Source: Fluviicoccus keumensis | Lineage (GTDB): Bacteria > Pseudomonadota > Gammaproteobacteria > Pseudomonadales > Moraxellaceae | Length of the DNA stretch: 46,693 bases | Direction: 5' to 3' | NCBI RefSeq assembly: GCF_004217445.1 | Contig: NZ_SHKX01000002.1 | Location: forward strand, 1 to 46,693 | Part shown: in pieces, positions 26,514 through 35,468 of the stretch | How positions within the stretch are numbered: the stretch's first letter is position 1 | Layout of the letters: each line of letters starts with the position of its first letter | Translations under genes and position numbers: made by a program | Notes under the pieces: generated by a model | Told to the model about the DNA's origin: nothing | What the model saw: only the letters and a program-made list of their open reading frames with translations | Databases searched by the model: none

Positions 26514-26518
26514 AACTA

Positions 26519-29230
26519 TCAAAGCTCTTGGCTATCCAACCGCACAATCGTCCCTTTCGCCCCGTCCATGCGCACCTTCTCCCCATCCTGCAACTTCTGG
26601 GTAATGCCGGGAATACCGACAATCGCCGGAATGCCCAGTTCACGCGCCACCACCGCCGAGTGAGACAGCGTTGAGCCGCGTTCGACCAGAATACCGCCCG
26701 CCGTCGGGAACAGCGGCGCCCAACCCGGATCGGTGCGTACGGTACAGAGGATCTGGCCGTTCAGCGACAACTCGTCGTCCGGGCTGAAAATCAAGCGGAT
26801 TTTCTCTTCCACCACGCCTGGATAGCAGCCGGTTCCCTTCAATTCATTACCGGTGGCTTCTTCTTCCACTTCAAAGGGATAGCGGTAACTATTCTGGTAA
26901 TACACCATGCCGTGCGTCCAGAAGTGGTGCGGCAAATCGGCCTTCTGGTATTCGGCGAACTCGGCCTTGCGCCCGGCCACCAGCGCCTTCAGGCTGAGTT
27001 GCACGGCGCGGCCGTCTTGCATGGCGTACAGTTCATCCACGGAGAGATAGAACACGTCGCGCTTGTCGTCCAGCAGGCCGCTGAAGGCGAACTGGCTGCC
27101 GATTTCCAGGAACAGGTCGCGGTACAAGCCGAAGACGCGGGTGCGGGCCAGGCGCATGTTCTCGCGGTTGCGGATGGCGTCGCGCAGCTTGTCGAGGTTC
27201 TTCTTGAAGTTAGCCAGCGCGCGGCTGCCCAGCTTGTTGCGGATGGCGGTGAAGGCTTCTTCCTCGGCGGAGTCGCGGAACTGCGCTTCCTTGGCGGCCA
27301 GCGTTTCCGGCGTCAGGTCGTTGCGGGTCAGGTAGTTCTTCAGCACGGCAAACAGGAAGGCGGTGTCCTGGCGCAGCGTCACCGACTCCAGCTTCAACTC
27401 GCCGATGGTGCGGTCGCCGTAACGCTCGATGTAATCCAGACACTGGGCATAAAAGTCAGCATCCTGCACCTGCACGCGGGCGAGCAGGGTGTGGTTGTCG
27501 CCGCTCTCGACCAGCGCGCGCAAGGCGGGGTTGGTGCGGATGTAGGCGCACATGCGCAGCAGCATCTTGGTCGGTTCGGTGCTTTCGATGCCTTCCTCGC
27601 CGGACAGCAGGTTGTTCTGCAACACCGCCGGTTCGGTGAAGCCGGCGTCGACCAGCGTGCGGTGCACCTTGCCGTTCATCATCATCACGTAGAAGTCGTT
27701 GATGATCGGCGAAGTCCAGCGTTGCAGCAGGTCGCGGTCGAGGCGGCGCGCTTCATCAATCAGCTCACCAGGGGTGCGGGTGTGCAGGTGGTCGCGGTCG
27801 ATGCTGCGGTAGGCGTTCTCGAACAGGGCGCGGAACTCGGTGACGCGCTGTCCCATCTGGCGGAAGCCGCGTAGCAGGTTGAACAGCGCGCGCAATACCT
27901 GCGGAAGGCGCAGCAGTTTCTCGCCGAAGCTGAACTCGCGGTCCTGCACCAGATCGACCGGATCGGTGAGACCCATCATCCGCTCCATGTCCGCCTTGTT
28001 GGTCTTGAAGGCGGGCAGCAGCAACAGGCCGCGATACCAGTTGTTGATGTTGTAGTAGACCCGGCCATGCACCAGCCCCAGCATGTTGTCGAGCATATCG
28101 CGGTGCTCGGCGATACGCTTTTCGCTGACGCCCAGCACGCGCATCGTCTGTTCGTAGACGGTGGCGTAGGCGCGGTTGGCGAAGCTGAAGGTCAGCGGGG
28201 TGGTGACGCCGCAGTACGATTCCTGGATGTTGGAATTGTCGAAGACGATGCGGCGGCCGACCGGCTCCTTCGGCTCCGGCAGGCGGGTCACCGGCCGGGT
28301 TTGCAGGATGTAGACCTGATCCTGACGGATGGCCCATTCAATGTCCTGCGGGAAATGTTGCAGCGTGGCGATCTTCAGGCCGATGTCGCGCAGCTTGAGA
28401 ATGTGTGCGTCGGACAGGCAGGCGATGTGCCGCTGTTCGCCGTCCAGATGGATTTCCTTGGTGCCCCGTCCGGCTTCGCGGTCGAAGACCACGGCCTGGT
28501 CCTTGTCGGCCAGCTGCTTGTCGATGGTGTTATCGAAGAGGCCGACGCTGAACTCGTCGGTGTTGCAGATGCCGGCGACGATGCCTTCACCCACGCCCCA
28601 GGCGGCGGAAATCAGCGCATGGCGGCGGCTGCCGGTCAGCGGATGGGCGGTGAACATCACGCCCGAAACTTCGCCCTCGATCATTTCCTGAATGATGACG
28701 GCGGCGCGGATATCATCCAGCGCGATGCCCTTGGCGATGCGGTACTGCAGGGCGCGGGCGTTGAAGGCGGAGGCGGCGACGCGCAGCAGGCTGGCGCCGA
28801 TATCGGCCCGGCCGCGCTGGAACAGGTAACTGTCCATCTGCCCGGCGAAGGACGCGCCTTGGGCATCTTCTCCCAGCACCGAGGAGCGCACGGCGAAGAA
28901 CTGTTCCTCGCGACCTTTCACCAGCTCGCCGATGGCCTGCAGCAGGTCGCCGGACAGCTTGGCGCGCAGGACTTCCGTCTGGATGCGTGACGCAATCGGT
29001 TCAATCGCCGCCGGGTCCGTGTCCGGGCCGATACCGGCCAGTTCCCGGACGACCATCTCGCTGAGACCGTTTTCGCGCAGCAAGCGGGTGAAGATATCGG
29101 TCGTCACCACCCACCAGCGCGGCACCGGCAAGCCCTCGCGGCTGAGCCAGGCGAGGTTGGCCGCCTTGCCGCCCAGCAGTTCCGGGTTCAGGAAGAGCGC
29201 CTCTTCCTGCGCATACAGGCAGCGGCTCAT
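26519..29230 (-). CDS. PEP-synthase/rifampin-phosphotransferase-like dikinase
   Basis: A 903-residue phosphotransferase. The N-terminal ATP-binding domain is clear (GGKAANLAWLSREGLPVP, then AVRSSVLGEDAQGASFAGQ, then SGVMFTAHPLTG). A long middle domain follows, and the C-terminus is a swivelling phospho-histidine domain with the catalytic His857 in GSTLSHSAVVARELGIP. The protein stops right after that domain and lacks the PEP-binding barrel of true PEP synthase. This domain order and length resemble rifampin phosphotransferase, which moves the beta-phosphate of ATP to an alcohol. I therefore infer an ATP-dependent kinase of an unknown alcohol. Its start overlaps the stop of the HMG-CoA reductase fusion by 4 nt, implying linked function. 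Confidence 0.85.
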   Translation of the reverse strand: MSRCLYAQEEALFLNPELLGGKAANLAWLSREGLPVPRWWVVTTDIFTRLLRENGLSEMVVRELAGIGPDTDPAAIEPIASRIQTEVLRAKLSGDLLQAIGELVKGREEQFFAVRSSVLGEDAQGASFAGQMDSYLFQRGRADIGASLLRVAASAFNARALQYRIAKGIALDDIRAAVIIQEMIEGEVSGVMFTAHPLTGSRRHALISAAWGVGEGIVAGICNTDEFSVGLFDNTIDKQLADKDQAVVFDREAGRGTKEIHLDGEQRHIACLSDAHILKLRDIGLKIATLQHFPQDIEWAIRQDQVYILQTRPVTRLPEPKEPVGRRIVFDNSNIQESYCGVTTPLTFSFANRAYATVYEQTMRVLGVSEKRIAEHRDMLDNMLGLVHGRVYYNINNWYRGLLLLPAFKTNKADMERMMGLTDPVDLVQDREFSFGEKLLRLPQVLRALFNLLRGFRQMGQRVTEFRALFENAYRSIDRDHLHTRTPGELIDEARRLDRDLLQRWTSPIINDFYVMMMNGKVHRTLVDAGFTEPAVLQNNLLSGEEGIESTEPTKMLLRMCAYIRTNPALRALVESGDNHTLLARVQVQDADFYAQCLDYIERYGDRTIGELKLESVTLRQDTAFLFAVLKNYLTRNDLTPETLAAKEAQFRDSAEEEAFTAIRNKLGSRALANFKKNLDKLRDAIRNRENMRLARTRVFGLYRDLFLEIGSQFAFSGLLDDKRDVFYLSVDELYAMQDGRAVQLSLKALVAGRKAEFAEYQKADLPHHFWTHGMVYYQNSYRYPFEVEEEATGNELKGTGCYPGVVEEKIRLIFSPDDELSLNGQILCTVRTDPGWAPLFPTAGGILVERGSTLSHSAVVARELGIPAIVGIPGITQKLQDGEKVRMDGAKGTIVRLDSQEL

Positions 29231-31980
29231 GGCTTCACTCCCGGCTGGCCGACCTGTTCAATGTCCAGCATGGCGCGGAAGGTGCGGTAGACGCGCTCCA
29301 TGAACTCGTAGTGGCGGAAGGTGTGCGCCATCATGTACATCGGCAGGCGGTTCACCAGCATGTCCATCAGCGCCAGCACATAACCGCGCTTCCACATCAC
29401 CGAGTCCAGCGTCATGCCGCTGTGGCGTTCCAGCTCGGTGCGGTGCAGTTCGATGTAATGTTCCACCTCGGCCGGATCCAGCGGGTCGTACAGCGTGAAG
29501 CCGATCAGTTCGACCAGGTCGTGTTGCGGCAGGTGCAGCGTGGCCAGTTCCCAGTCATAGGCGCACAGGCAGAGCTTGCCGTCGGCGTCGCGGCGGAAAG
29601 CGATGTTGCGCGGGTTGAAGTCGTTGTGGATCAGCGTGCGCGGCATCATTTCAATCAGCGACCACCAGTCGCCGATGCTGTGCACGATGTCGCGGTAATA
29701 AGCCAGATCCTGCTCCGAGAACCATTCCGGAAACTCCTCGCGCGAATGCACGCCCAGCAATTCCCACAGCCGCAGCTTTTCCTTCATGTTTTGTGTGGTC
29801 GGGTAATCCACCAGCCACGGCTGCTGCTTCAGTTCTTCCTCGCGGCCCAGCCAGATGCTGTGCACTTCGGCGATGCCCTTGATGGCGGCCTCGATGTGCT
29901 CACGCGTCCAGCCGGAAGTGTTGTCGGCGGAGTCCATGTGCTCCATGCCGCTCAGCTTCTCCTGGATGATGATGTAGGCCTCGCGTTCCGGATCGTTGAC
30001 CACGCCGTAGGTGGTCGGGGCGTGCCGGGTGAAGCGCGGGTCGGCCTGGCTCATCACCGCCAGTTCGCGCACGTGGCAGCCCTTGAAACCGACGTGGTCG
30101 CGGAAGTTGTTGAACTCCTGCGCCAGACGCGGGTTGCACATGCTGGCCATGCTGTTGACCATCAGGATCACTTCCGCATCCAGCGGCTTGACCTTGATCA
30201 TCACTTCCTTCACGCCCTGATCGGTATCGAGGCGGAAGGGGAAGTGGCCGACCAGCTTGTTGATCTTGTGCGCGGTCAGTTCGGTGATGATGCTGGAGCC
30301 GCCCATGTTCTTGCTCAGCGCCGTCATCTCGCTGACCTGGAACTTCGCCAGGCCGGTCTTGGCCACGGCCAGGTTGACGAACTCGGGGTTGAGGTCGCCG
30401 ATCTTCAGGTAGTTGACCGGACGGTTGCGGCCCAGCTTCTCGTGGGCGCGGGCGAACTGGTCGGACGCCACGGCGGACAGCGTCGAAATGTCCAGCGCCA
30501 GGCAGTAGGCGGCAATCACTTCCGCCAGCTTGTGCGCCTTGCCGGGACCCGCGCAACCGATCATTTCCAGGCATTCGCGCTGCTGCGGCAGGTTGGTGCC
30601 GCCGCCGACGGTGCCGATCACCAGCGACGGCAGCATCATGGTGCAATAGACGTCGTCGTCGTCGGTCAGTTCCATATGCAGGTGCGCCAGCGACGACTCG
30701 TGCACGCAGGCGATGTCCTGGCCCAGCGCCGTAAACATGGCGGCGATGATGTTGGCGACGTTGATGTTCATGCCGATCATGCCCGCCGCGATGGAACCGG
30801 AGGCGATGTACTGGTAGGCCGCCACCATTTGCCGCGGCTTGATCTTGAGGATGCGTTCGCAGGTGTCCTTGGTCAGCAGCGCTTCCGCCACCACGCGCAC
30901 GCCGCGGCCCTTCAGGAAGGTCTGGTAAGTCACCTTCTTGTCATTGGACAGGTTGGCCTCGATCAGGAAGTTCTCGATGCGCAACCCTTCAAAACGCTTG
31001 ATGTGCTTGAGGATCCACTGGCAGGCCTGCCAGGTGCAGGTCGTGGTCATGTTCTGGCCGGCGGCATCACCGGTTTCGTAAATGAAGTGCACGTGCACGG
31101 CGCGCCCCAGCACATAGGGCTGCACTTCTTCCAGCGAGGCGTAGTTGGAATACTTGCCGACTTCATCCGCCAGTTCGCGGTAGTGGTCCTTGATCCATTC
31201 GGCGAAGAACAGCGAGTTCGCCATCGTTTCGAAGACGAACACCGGCACGCGCATCATCCGCTGACCCAGCACGCGGGTGGTGACGCCGCCAGAACGGGAG
31301 AGGGCGGTGGCGCCGCGCGTGGCCGAGGCCACCAGCGCGCCTTCAGAGGTGGCCAGCGGCGCGTAGAACAGGCCGCCCGCATGGCTGCCCTTGATGTGCA
31401 GCGGCCCGGCGACACCCACCGGCACTTCCACGGAACCGATCAGCGCCTCGATGTTGCTGACCAGCTTGCGCGGGTCAAGGCGGATTTGCGACACCTCTTC
31501 CATGGCCGCGCCGGTTTCCTCGCGCACGAACTCCAGCCGCGCCTGCCGCGCTTCCTCAGTGTACAGGCCACGCGCGGGCACCTTCGGCAGGCTGATGTCG
31601 TCATAGCTGACATCGCTGGACAGGGCCGGGGCGCTGCGCAGCAGGTAGCTGATTTCCCACAGGTACTGGATGCTGTTCTCGCAATGCAGCGTGCAGAAAT
31701 CGATTTCGGTAGGGCACCACGGTTCCTGGCGCACCGCCTTGACGGTCAGGCAGGGGAAAGTGAAATCACGATCCAGGACGCGGATGCGGATATCGGGAAT
31801 GGTTTCCCCGACTTCCGGCGGCGTCAGCGACTCGTCAATGGCCACGCACAGGTGCTCGCGGGAGACATCCACCGGATTGGCGCTATAGGCCACGCCTTCA
31901 CGCTGGAACTGGCAAAGCCCGGCGTGTTCTTCACCGAACAGGTAGTGGGGGGTAAACGCGTAGGGACGAACGTTTGACAT
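29227..31980 (-). CDS. HMG-CoA reductase-like enzyme fused to an APH-type kinase
   Basis: A 917-residue fusion. Residues 1 to about 105 form an unassigned beta-rich domain. Next is a class I-like HMG-CoA reductase core (about 105-525) with all four catalytic residues recognisable: Glu213 in PLATSEGALVAS, Lys in SNDKKVT (348/349), Asp422 in ALGQDIA, and His513 in FARAHEKLGRN. DAAGQNMTT and GTVGGGTNLP are also present. From about 545 to 885 lies a complete aminoglycoside-phosphotransferase-like kinase: VMIKVKP lysine strand, HNDFNPRN catalytic loop (Asp787, Asn792) and YDWE metal site (Asp809). Start M31980 has AGGAG seven bases upstream; ATG 31995 overlaps the UbiA stop and is the alternative. 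Gammaproteobacteria normally make isoprenoids by MEP, so this enzyme implies a special pathway. Substrates are inferred only. Confidence 0.88.
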   Translation of the reverse strand: MSNVRPYAFTPHYLFGEEHAGLCQFQREGVAYSANPVDVSREHLCVAIDESLTPPEVGETIPDIRIRVLDRDFTFPCLTVKAVRQEPWCPTEIDFCTLHCENSIQYLWEISYLLRSAPALSSDVSYDDISLPKVPARGLYTEEARQARLEFVREETGAAMEEVSQIRLDPRKLVSNIEALIGSVEVPVGVAGPLHIKGSHAGGLFYAPLATSEGALVASATRGATALSRSGGVTTRVLGQRMMRVPVFVFETMANSLFFAEWIKDHYRELADEVGKYSNYASLEEVQPYVLGRAVHVHFIYETGDAAGQNMTTTCTWQACQWILKHIKRFEGLRIENFLIEANLSNDKKVTYQTFLKGRGVRVVAEALLTKDTCERILKIKPRQMVAAYQYIASGSIAAGMIGMNINVANIIAAMFTALGQDIACVHESSLAHLHMELTDDDDVYCTMMLPSLVIGTVGGGTNLPQQRECLEMIGCAGPGKAHKLAEVIAAYCLALDISTLSAVASDQFARAHEKLGRNRPVNYLKIGDLNPEFVNLAVAKTGLAKFQVSEMTALSKNMGGSSIITELTAHKINKLVGHFPFRLDTDQGVKEVMIKVKPLDAEVILMVNSMASMCNPRLAQEFNNFRDHVGFKGCHVRELAVMSQADPRFTRHAPTTYGVVNDPEREAYIIIQEKLSGMEHMDSADNTSGWTREHIEAAIKGIAEVHSIWLGREEELKQQPWLVDYPTTQNMKEKLRLWELLGVHSREEFPEWFSEQDLAYYRDIVHSIGDWWSLIEMMPRTLIHNDFNPRNIAFRRDADGKLCLCAYDWELATLHLPQHDLVELIGFTLYDPLDPAEVEHYIELHRTELERHSGMTLDSVMWKRGYVLALMDMLVNRLPMYMMAHTFRHYEFMERVYRTFRAMLDIEQVGQPGVKP

Positions 31981-31991
31981 TTCCATGCTCC

Positions 31992-32942
31992 TCATACCAG
32001 AACCGCACCGTGCAGCGACAACACCACGCCGATCACCACGGCGTAACCCGCCAGCAGCGTTAGCGCCACCGACTTTTCATTCTTTTCCCGGCCTTCGGTC
32101 GAGGGGGCCTTGGTAAAGGCCAGCAGTTGCTTCATGCCCATCAACCAGAACAGGCCCAGCACTACGCCCGACCAGATCGGGAACTTCTCAGGGGACAGCA
32201 GGTTGATCAACCAGATCTGGTTAACGACCATCGCCGTCACCAGGCCCATCACCACCATCGCCGAGCCCTGAGTGCCGAAAATCCGCGAATAGGACTCGAT
32301 CGTGTCGCGTTCTTCTTCCGGCCCCTTGGTCTTACGGGTAATCTCGAAACAGAAGCCGCTGATGAAGGCCAGCAGCATCAGCGCCTCCAGTTGCGGCGTC
32401 AGCGTCACGCCCGGCACGGCCATGTTGGCCAGCCACCACACGATCAGCGGCATCACCAGCATGTGTGACACGGCATACCAGGTCAGGTGCTTGTTCAGCC
32501 ATTCCTCGATAAAGAACTCCTTTCCCATCAGGCAGGTCCAGGCGAACATCGCCGACCAGGCAATCATCGTCGGCCCGAAACCGCCGTCGCGCGCCAGCGA
32601 GAAACCCAGCTGCAGCACTAGCGTCACACCGCCGACGATCTTCAGATGGTCGAGGGTAATCAGGCCGCTTTGCAGCACGCGGGTCGGGTGGTTCTTGCAA
32701 TCCAGTTCGTAATCCTTGTGCTCGTCAAACACGCGCAGCAGCAGGAAGAAGGACCAGGTCACCACGCAGGCCAGCACGTCCAGTCCGCCCAGCGCGATTT
32801 CGCCCCCGGCAGCGGCGCGCGCCACCACGGCGGCGGTGATGTAGAGGATGAAGAACAGCAGCGCGTTCGGCAGTGCGAAGCGCTGGTGCACCCAGGCCAT
32901 GAAGCGGGCAGGCCAGGGAGAATTGATATTCAGGTCAGTCAT
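31992..32942 (-). CDS. UbiA-superfamily prenyltransferase-like membrane protein
   Basis: A 316-residue protein with about eight membrane helices. The first Asp-rich motif is RVFDEHKDYELD (Asp73, Asp77, Asp81), followed by HPTRVLQSG, as in UbiA-type enzymes that transfer a prenyl chain from its diphosphate. The second acidic loop is EITRKTKGPEEERDTIES. The acceptor is unknown; homologues include ubiquinone, haem and archaeal ether-lipid prenyltransferases. It sits directly upstream of the HMG-CoA reductase fusion, which ties it to isoprenoid chemistry. The ribosome-binding site is weak (GAGAA). It is separated from the RND gene by a 174-bp gap filled by repeats. Confidence 0.82.
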   Translation of the reverse strand: MTDLNINSPWPARFMAWVHQRFALPNALLFFILYITAAVVARAAAGGEIALGGLDVLACVVTWSFFLLLRVFDEHKDYELDCKNHPTRVLQSGLITLDHLKIVGGVTLVLQLGFSLARDGGFGPTMIAWSAMFAWTCLMGKEFFIEEWLNKHLTWYAVSHMLVMPLIVWWLANMAVPGVTLTPQLEALMLLAFISGFCFEITRKTKGPEEERDTIESYSRIFGTQGSAMVVMGLVTAMVVNQIWLINLLSPEKFPIWSGVVLGLFWLMGMKQLLAFTKAPSTEGREKNEKSVALTLLAGYAVVIGVVLSLHGAVLV

Positions 32943-32980
32943 TTGCAGTCATTCTCAAAAGTAAATTGTTAAGTAAAATT

Positions 32981-33109
32981 CCCTCTCCCCAGGGGGGAGA
33001 GGGCTAGGGAGAGGGGGACATACTCAGCCTGAACACACACCTTCAAGCCACCACCGCCGAACCCTCTCCCGGCGCCGCGCGCCACCCTCTCCCAGACCTT
33101 GGGAGAGGG
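32981..33109. repeat. CCCTCTCCC palindromic repeat element
   Basis: The interval is bounded by CCCTCTCCCC (32981-32990), which pairs with GGGGGAGAGGG (to 33003), and by CCCTCTCCC (33085-33093) with GGGAGAGGG (33101-33109). Another CCCTCTCCC occurs at 33062-33070 and a GGGAGAGGG-type copy at 33007-33015. It is a composite of dispersed intergenic palindromes, and its end lies 7 bp after the stop of the RND gene. Confidence 0.75.
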
Positions 33110-33116
33110 AAAATCG

Positions 33117-35456
33117 CTACGCTTTCACCTGCCGCTTGTCCATCACCAGGAACAAACACGGCAGCAGGAACACATCAATCACCAGCGCGATCAGGATGGT
33201 GGCGCAGGTCACGATGGCCGTATTCACCGTCAGCTGGATCGCGGAATTGGCCAGCCACGCATAACCCGTTCCCAGCACCGCCGTGGTCGACAGCAGCGCG
33301 AAGCCGACATGGCTGAAGGCGTAGCGCACCGCATCGGCGGGATCCTTGCCTTCCACCTGCCGGGCGCGTTCGTACTTGGCGATGAAATGGATTGTGTCGT
33401 CCACCACCACGCTGAAGGAGATACCCAGCACCACGGTCAGGCCGACGTCGATGTTGCCGTTGAGGATGCCCCAGAAACCGAAGGCGGCGCCGATGGGAAT
33501 CAGGTTGCCGATGAAGCTGGTGAGGCCCAGGCGGAAGGCGCGGAACACCAGCATCACGAACAGCGACTCCGCCATCAGCGAGCCCAGCATGCCGCCGAAC
33601 ATGCCGTTGATGGAGCGGGCGCCGATGTTGGCAAACATCAGGTTCAACGAACTGCCCTGCACCTGCATCGCCTTCGGCGCGTTGGCCTTCAGCCACTGCT
33701 GGGCGCTTTCATCCAGCGCAATGATCTTCTGCCCGCTGGACGTACCCACCGCCACCCGCACCCGGCTTTCCGAACGGTCGAAACGGATCAGGTAGTTGAG
33801 GTCGGCCCCTTGCGGCAGCGACAGTTCGTACTGCAGCAGGTACTGGGCGATTTCCTGGCGGCTGTCGGGAATGCGGTAGAAGGCCGGGTCGTTGCCGTGC
33901 ATCACCTGGTTGATGCGCTTGACGATATCCACCACCGAGTTCACCTGCGTCACATCCGGCCGGGTCTTCAGCCACTGGCTGAAGGTGTCCACCTGCTTCA
34001 GGTAAGCGGGATCGGCGATGTCGTCCGGACCGCCGGCGGGCAGGGAGTAGTTCACTTCGGCGATGCCGGTCAGGTTGGCGTTGACGAACTCCATGTCCTG
34101 CCGGAACTTGGCCTGCGGGGTGTAGTACTTGACGATGTCGTCGTTGATCTGGTTTTTCAGGCTGAACAGGCTGAGGGTGGCGGCCAGCACCAGGCAGATC
34201 GTCAGGATCACCTTGTGGTTGGCAATCAGGAAGTCGGCAAAGCGGGCCACCGCAGGCGAATCCTCGCGCATCAGCGGCGAGATCTTGCGCGGCGGTTCGC
34301 CCGGCAGCACCGCCAGCAACGGCGCGGTGAAGAAGAAGGTCAGCAGCAGCGCGAACACCACCCCGGCGGAGACAATCAGACCCATCACCTGGAAGGGCGG
34401 GGAATCGTTGAACAGCAGCGTCAGGAAGCCGACAGCGGTCATCACCGAGGTAACAGTCATCGGGCCCATGTTCAGCGCCAGGCTTTCCGCCATGGCGTCG
34501 CGTTTGTTCATGCCGTTGTTGACGGCCTGGATCCAGTTCACCACCACGTGGATGCCGTCGGCAAAGGCCATCGAAAGGATCATAACCGGCGCCACGATCA
34601 CGCCGTCGTTGACCACGAATTTGAAGAAACCGACAAAGCCCGCACCGCCGAACACCGCCAGCAGACAGGCTGCCAGCGTGATCAGCATCGCCTTCAGGCT
34701 GCGGAACAGCACCGTCAGCATCACCATCATGGTCAGCAGGAACCACGGCCACACCCGCACGCCATCGGCTTGCGACTCTTCCGGATAGGCTTTGTTGGCG
34801 ATGGGCTGCCCGGCCAGATGGAAGTCCAGTCCCGGATGCGCCTTGGCCATATCCGCCGTCATCTTCCGCACCTGGTCGACCACGGCGGGGATTTCCTTCA
34901 GCGGTTCCTTGCCCGGCATGTTCAGGGTGATGCGCACCCCGGCGACAGTGCCTTGCGGATTGACCAGCGAATTGACCAGGAACGGTTCCGCCAGCGCGGC
35001 CTGCTTCACGTCCGCCAGCGTCGCGTCATTCAGTGCCGCGGCATCGGTCACCAAATCTTCCGTAGCGATGCTGTCGCCATCCACTTTCACATGCTGGAAA
35101 TTGGTCAGGGACTCGACGCGCTGGGAATAGGGTACCTGCCAGCTTTCCTTGGTCAGTGCTTGCAGGATGGCCAGGAACTCGCGGCTGAAGACTTTCCCGT
35201 CCTTCGGCGCCACCGCGATCAGCACGGTATCGGTCTTGGTGTAGTCTTCCTGCAGCTTCTCGAAAGCCAGCAGTTGCGGATTGTCCTTACCGAAAAAGGC
35301 GCGATGGTCGGTGGAATAGATATAACCGGCGCTACCGGCCGAGACAGCCAGCGTCACCAGCAGCGACACCAGAATGCTGGTCCACGGATGCGTCACGATC
35401 CAGCAGGCCAGGGCCTGCCAGAAGGCGTCAGTCTTGGAAGGTGTGGAAGTCGTCAT
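33117..35456 (-). CDS. MMPL/RND-superfamily lipid-type transporter
   Basis: A 779-residue inner-membrane transporter with the RND layout: one N-terminal helix, a periplasmic domain, six helices (for example ADGVRVWPWFLLTMMVMLTV onward), a second periplasmic domain and five to six more helices. The family includes HpnN and MmpL proteins that move hopanoids and other lipids. The helix segment MILSMAFADGIHVVV carries the conserved family aspartate, and a matching SFSVVVDDTIHFI lies in the second half. AAGGA lies 8 bp before the ATG. It follows the beta-barrel gene by 12 bp, so LolA-like, barrel and RND proteins look like one export machine. Cargo unknown. Confidence 0.9.
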   Translation of the reverse strand: MTTSTPSKTDAFWQALACWIVTHPWTSILVSLLVTLAVSAGSAGYIYSTDHRAFFGKDNPQLLAFEKLQEDYTKTDTVLIAVAPKDGKVFSREFLAILQALTKESWQVPYSQRVESLTNFQHVKVDGDSIATEDLVTDAAALNDATLADVKQAALAEPFLVNSLVNPQGTVAGVRITLNMPGKEPLKEIPAVVDQVRKMTADMAKAHPGLDFHLAGQPIANKAYPEESQADGVRVWPWFLLTMMVMLTVLFRSLKAMLITLAACLLAVFGGAGFVGFFKFVVNDGVIVAPVMILSMAFADGIHVVVNWIQAVNNGMNKRDAMAESLALNMGPMTVTSVMTAVGFLTLLFNDSPPFQVMGLIVSAGVVFALLLTFFFTAPLLAVLPGEPPRKISPLMREDSPAVARFADFLIANHKVILTICLVLAATLSLFSLKNQINDDIVKYYTPQAKFRQDMEFVNANLTGIAEVNYSLPAGGPDDIADPAYLKQVDTFSQWLKTRPDVTQVNSVVDIVKRINQVMHGNDPAFYRIPDSRQEIAQYLLQYELSLPQGADLNYLIRFDRSESRVRVAVGTSSGQKIIALDESAQQWLKANAPKAMQVQGSSLNLMFANIGARSINGMFGGMLGSLMAESLFVMLVFRAFRLGLTSFIGNLIPIGAAFGFWGILNGNIDVGLTVVLGISFSVVVDDTIHFIAKYERARQVEGKDPADAVRYAFSHVGFALLSTTAVLGTGYAWLANSAIQLTVNTAIVTCATILIALVIDVFLLPCLFLVMDKRQVKA

Positions 35457-35468
35457 TCACGGTGTTCC

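Noticed and set aside
26519..29230. Annotation as phosphoenolpyruvate synthase (ppsA)
   Set aside because: The PEP/pyruvate-binding barrel is missing and the protein ends after the phospho-His domain.
29311..31977. An 888-codon + strand frame opposite the HMGR-kinase fusion
   Set aside because: Same artefact; low-complexity His/Gln/Arg/Val composition and no ribosome-binding site, while the minus strand shows full catalytic motifs.
26432..33109. CRISPR array from the repeated GC-rich palindromes
   Set aside because: There are only one or two copies of each, no regular spacers and no cas genes.
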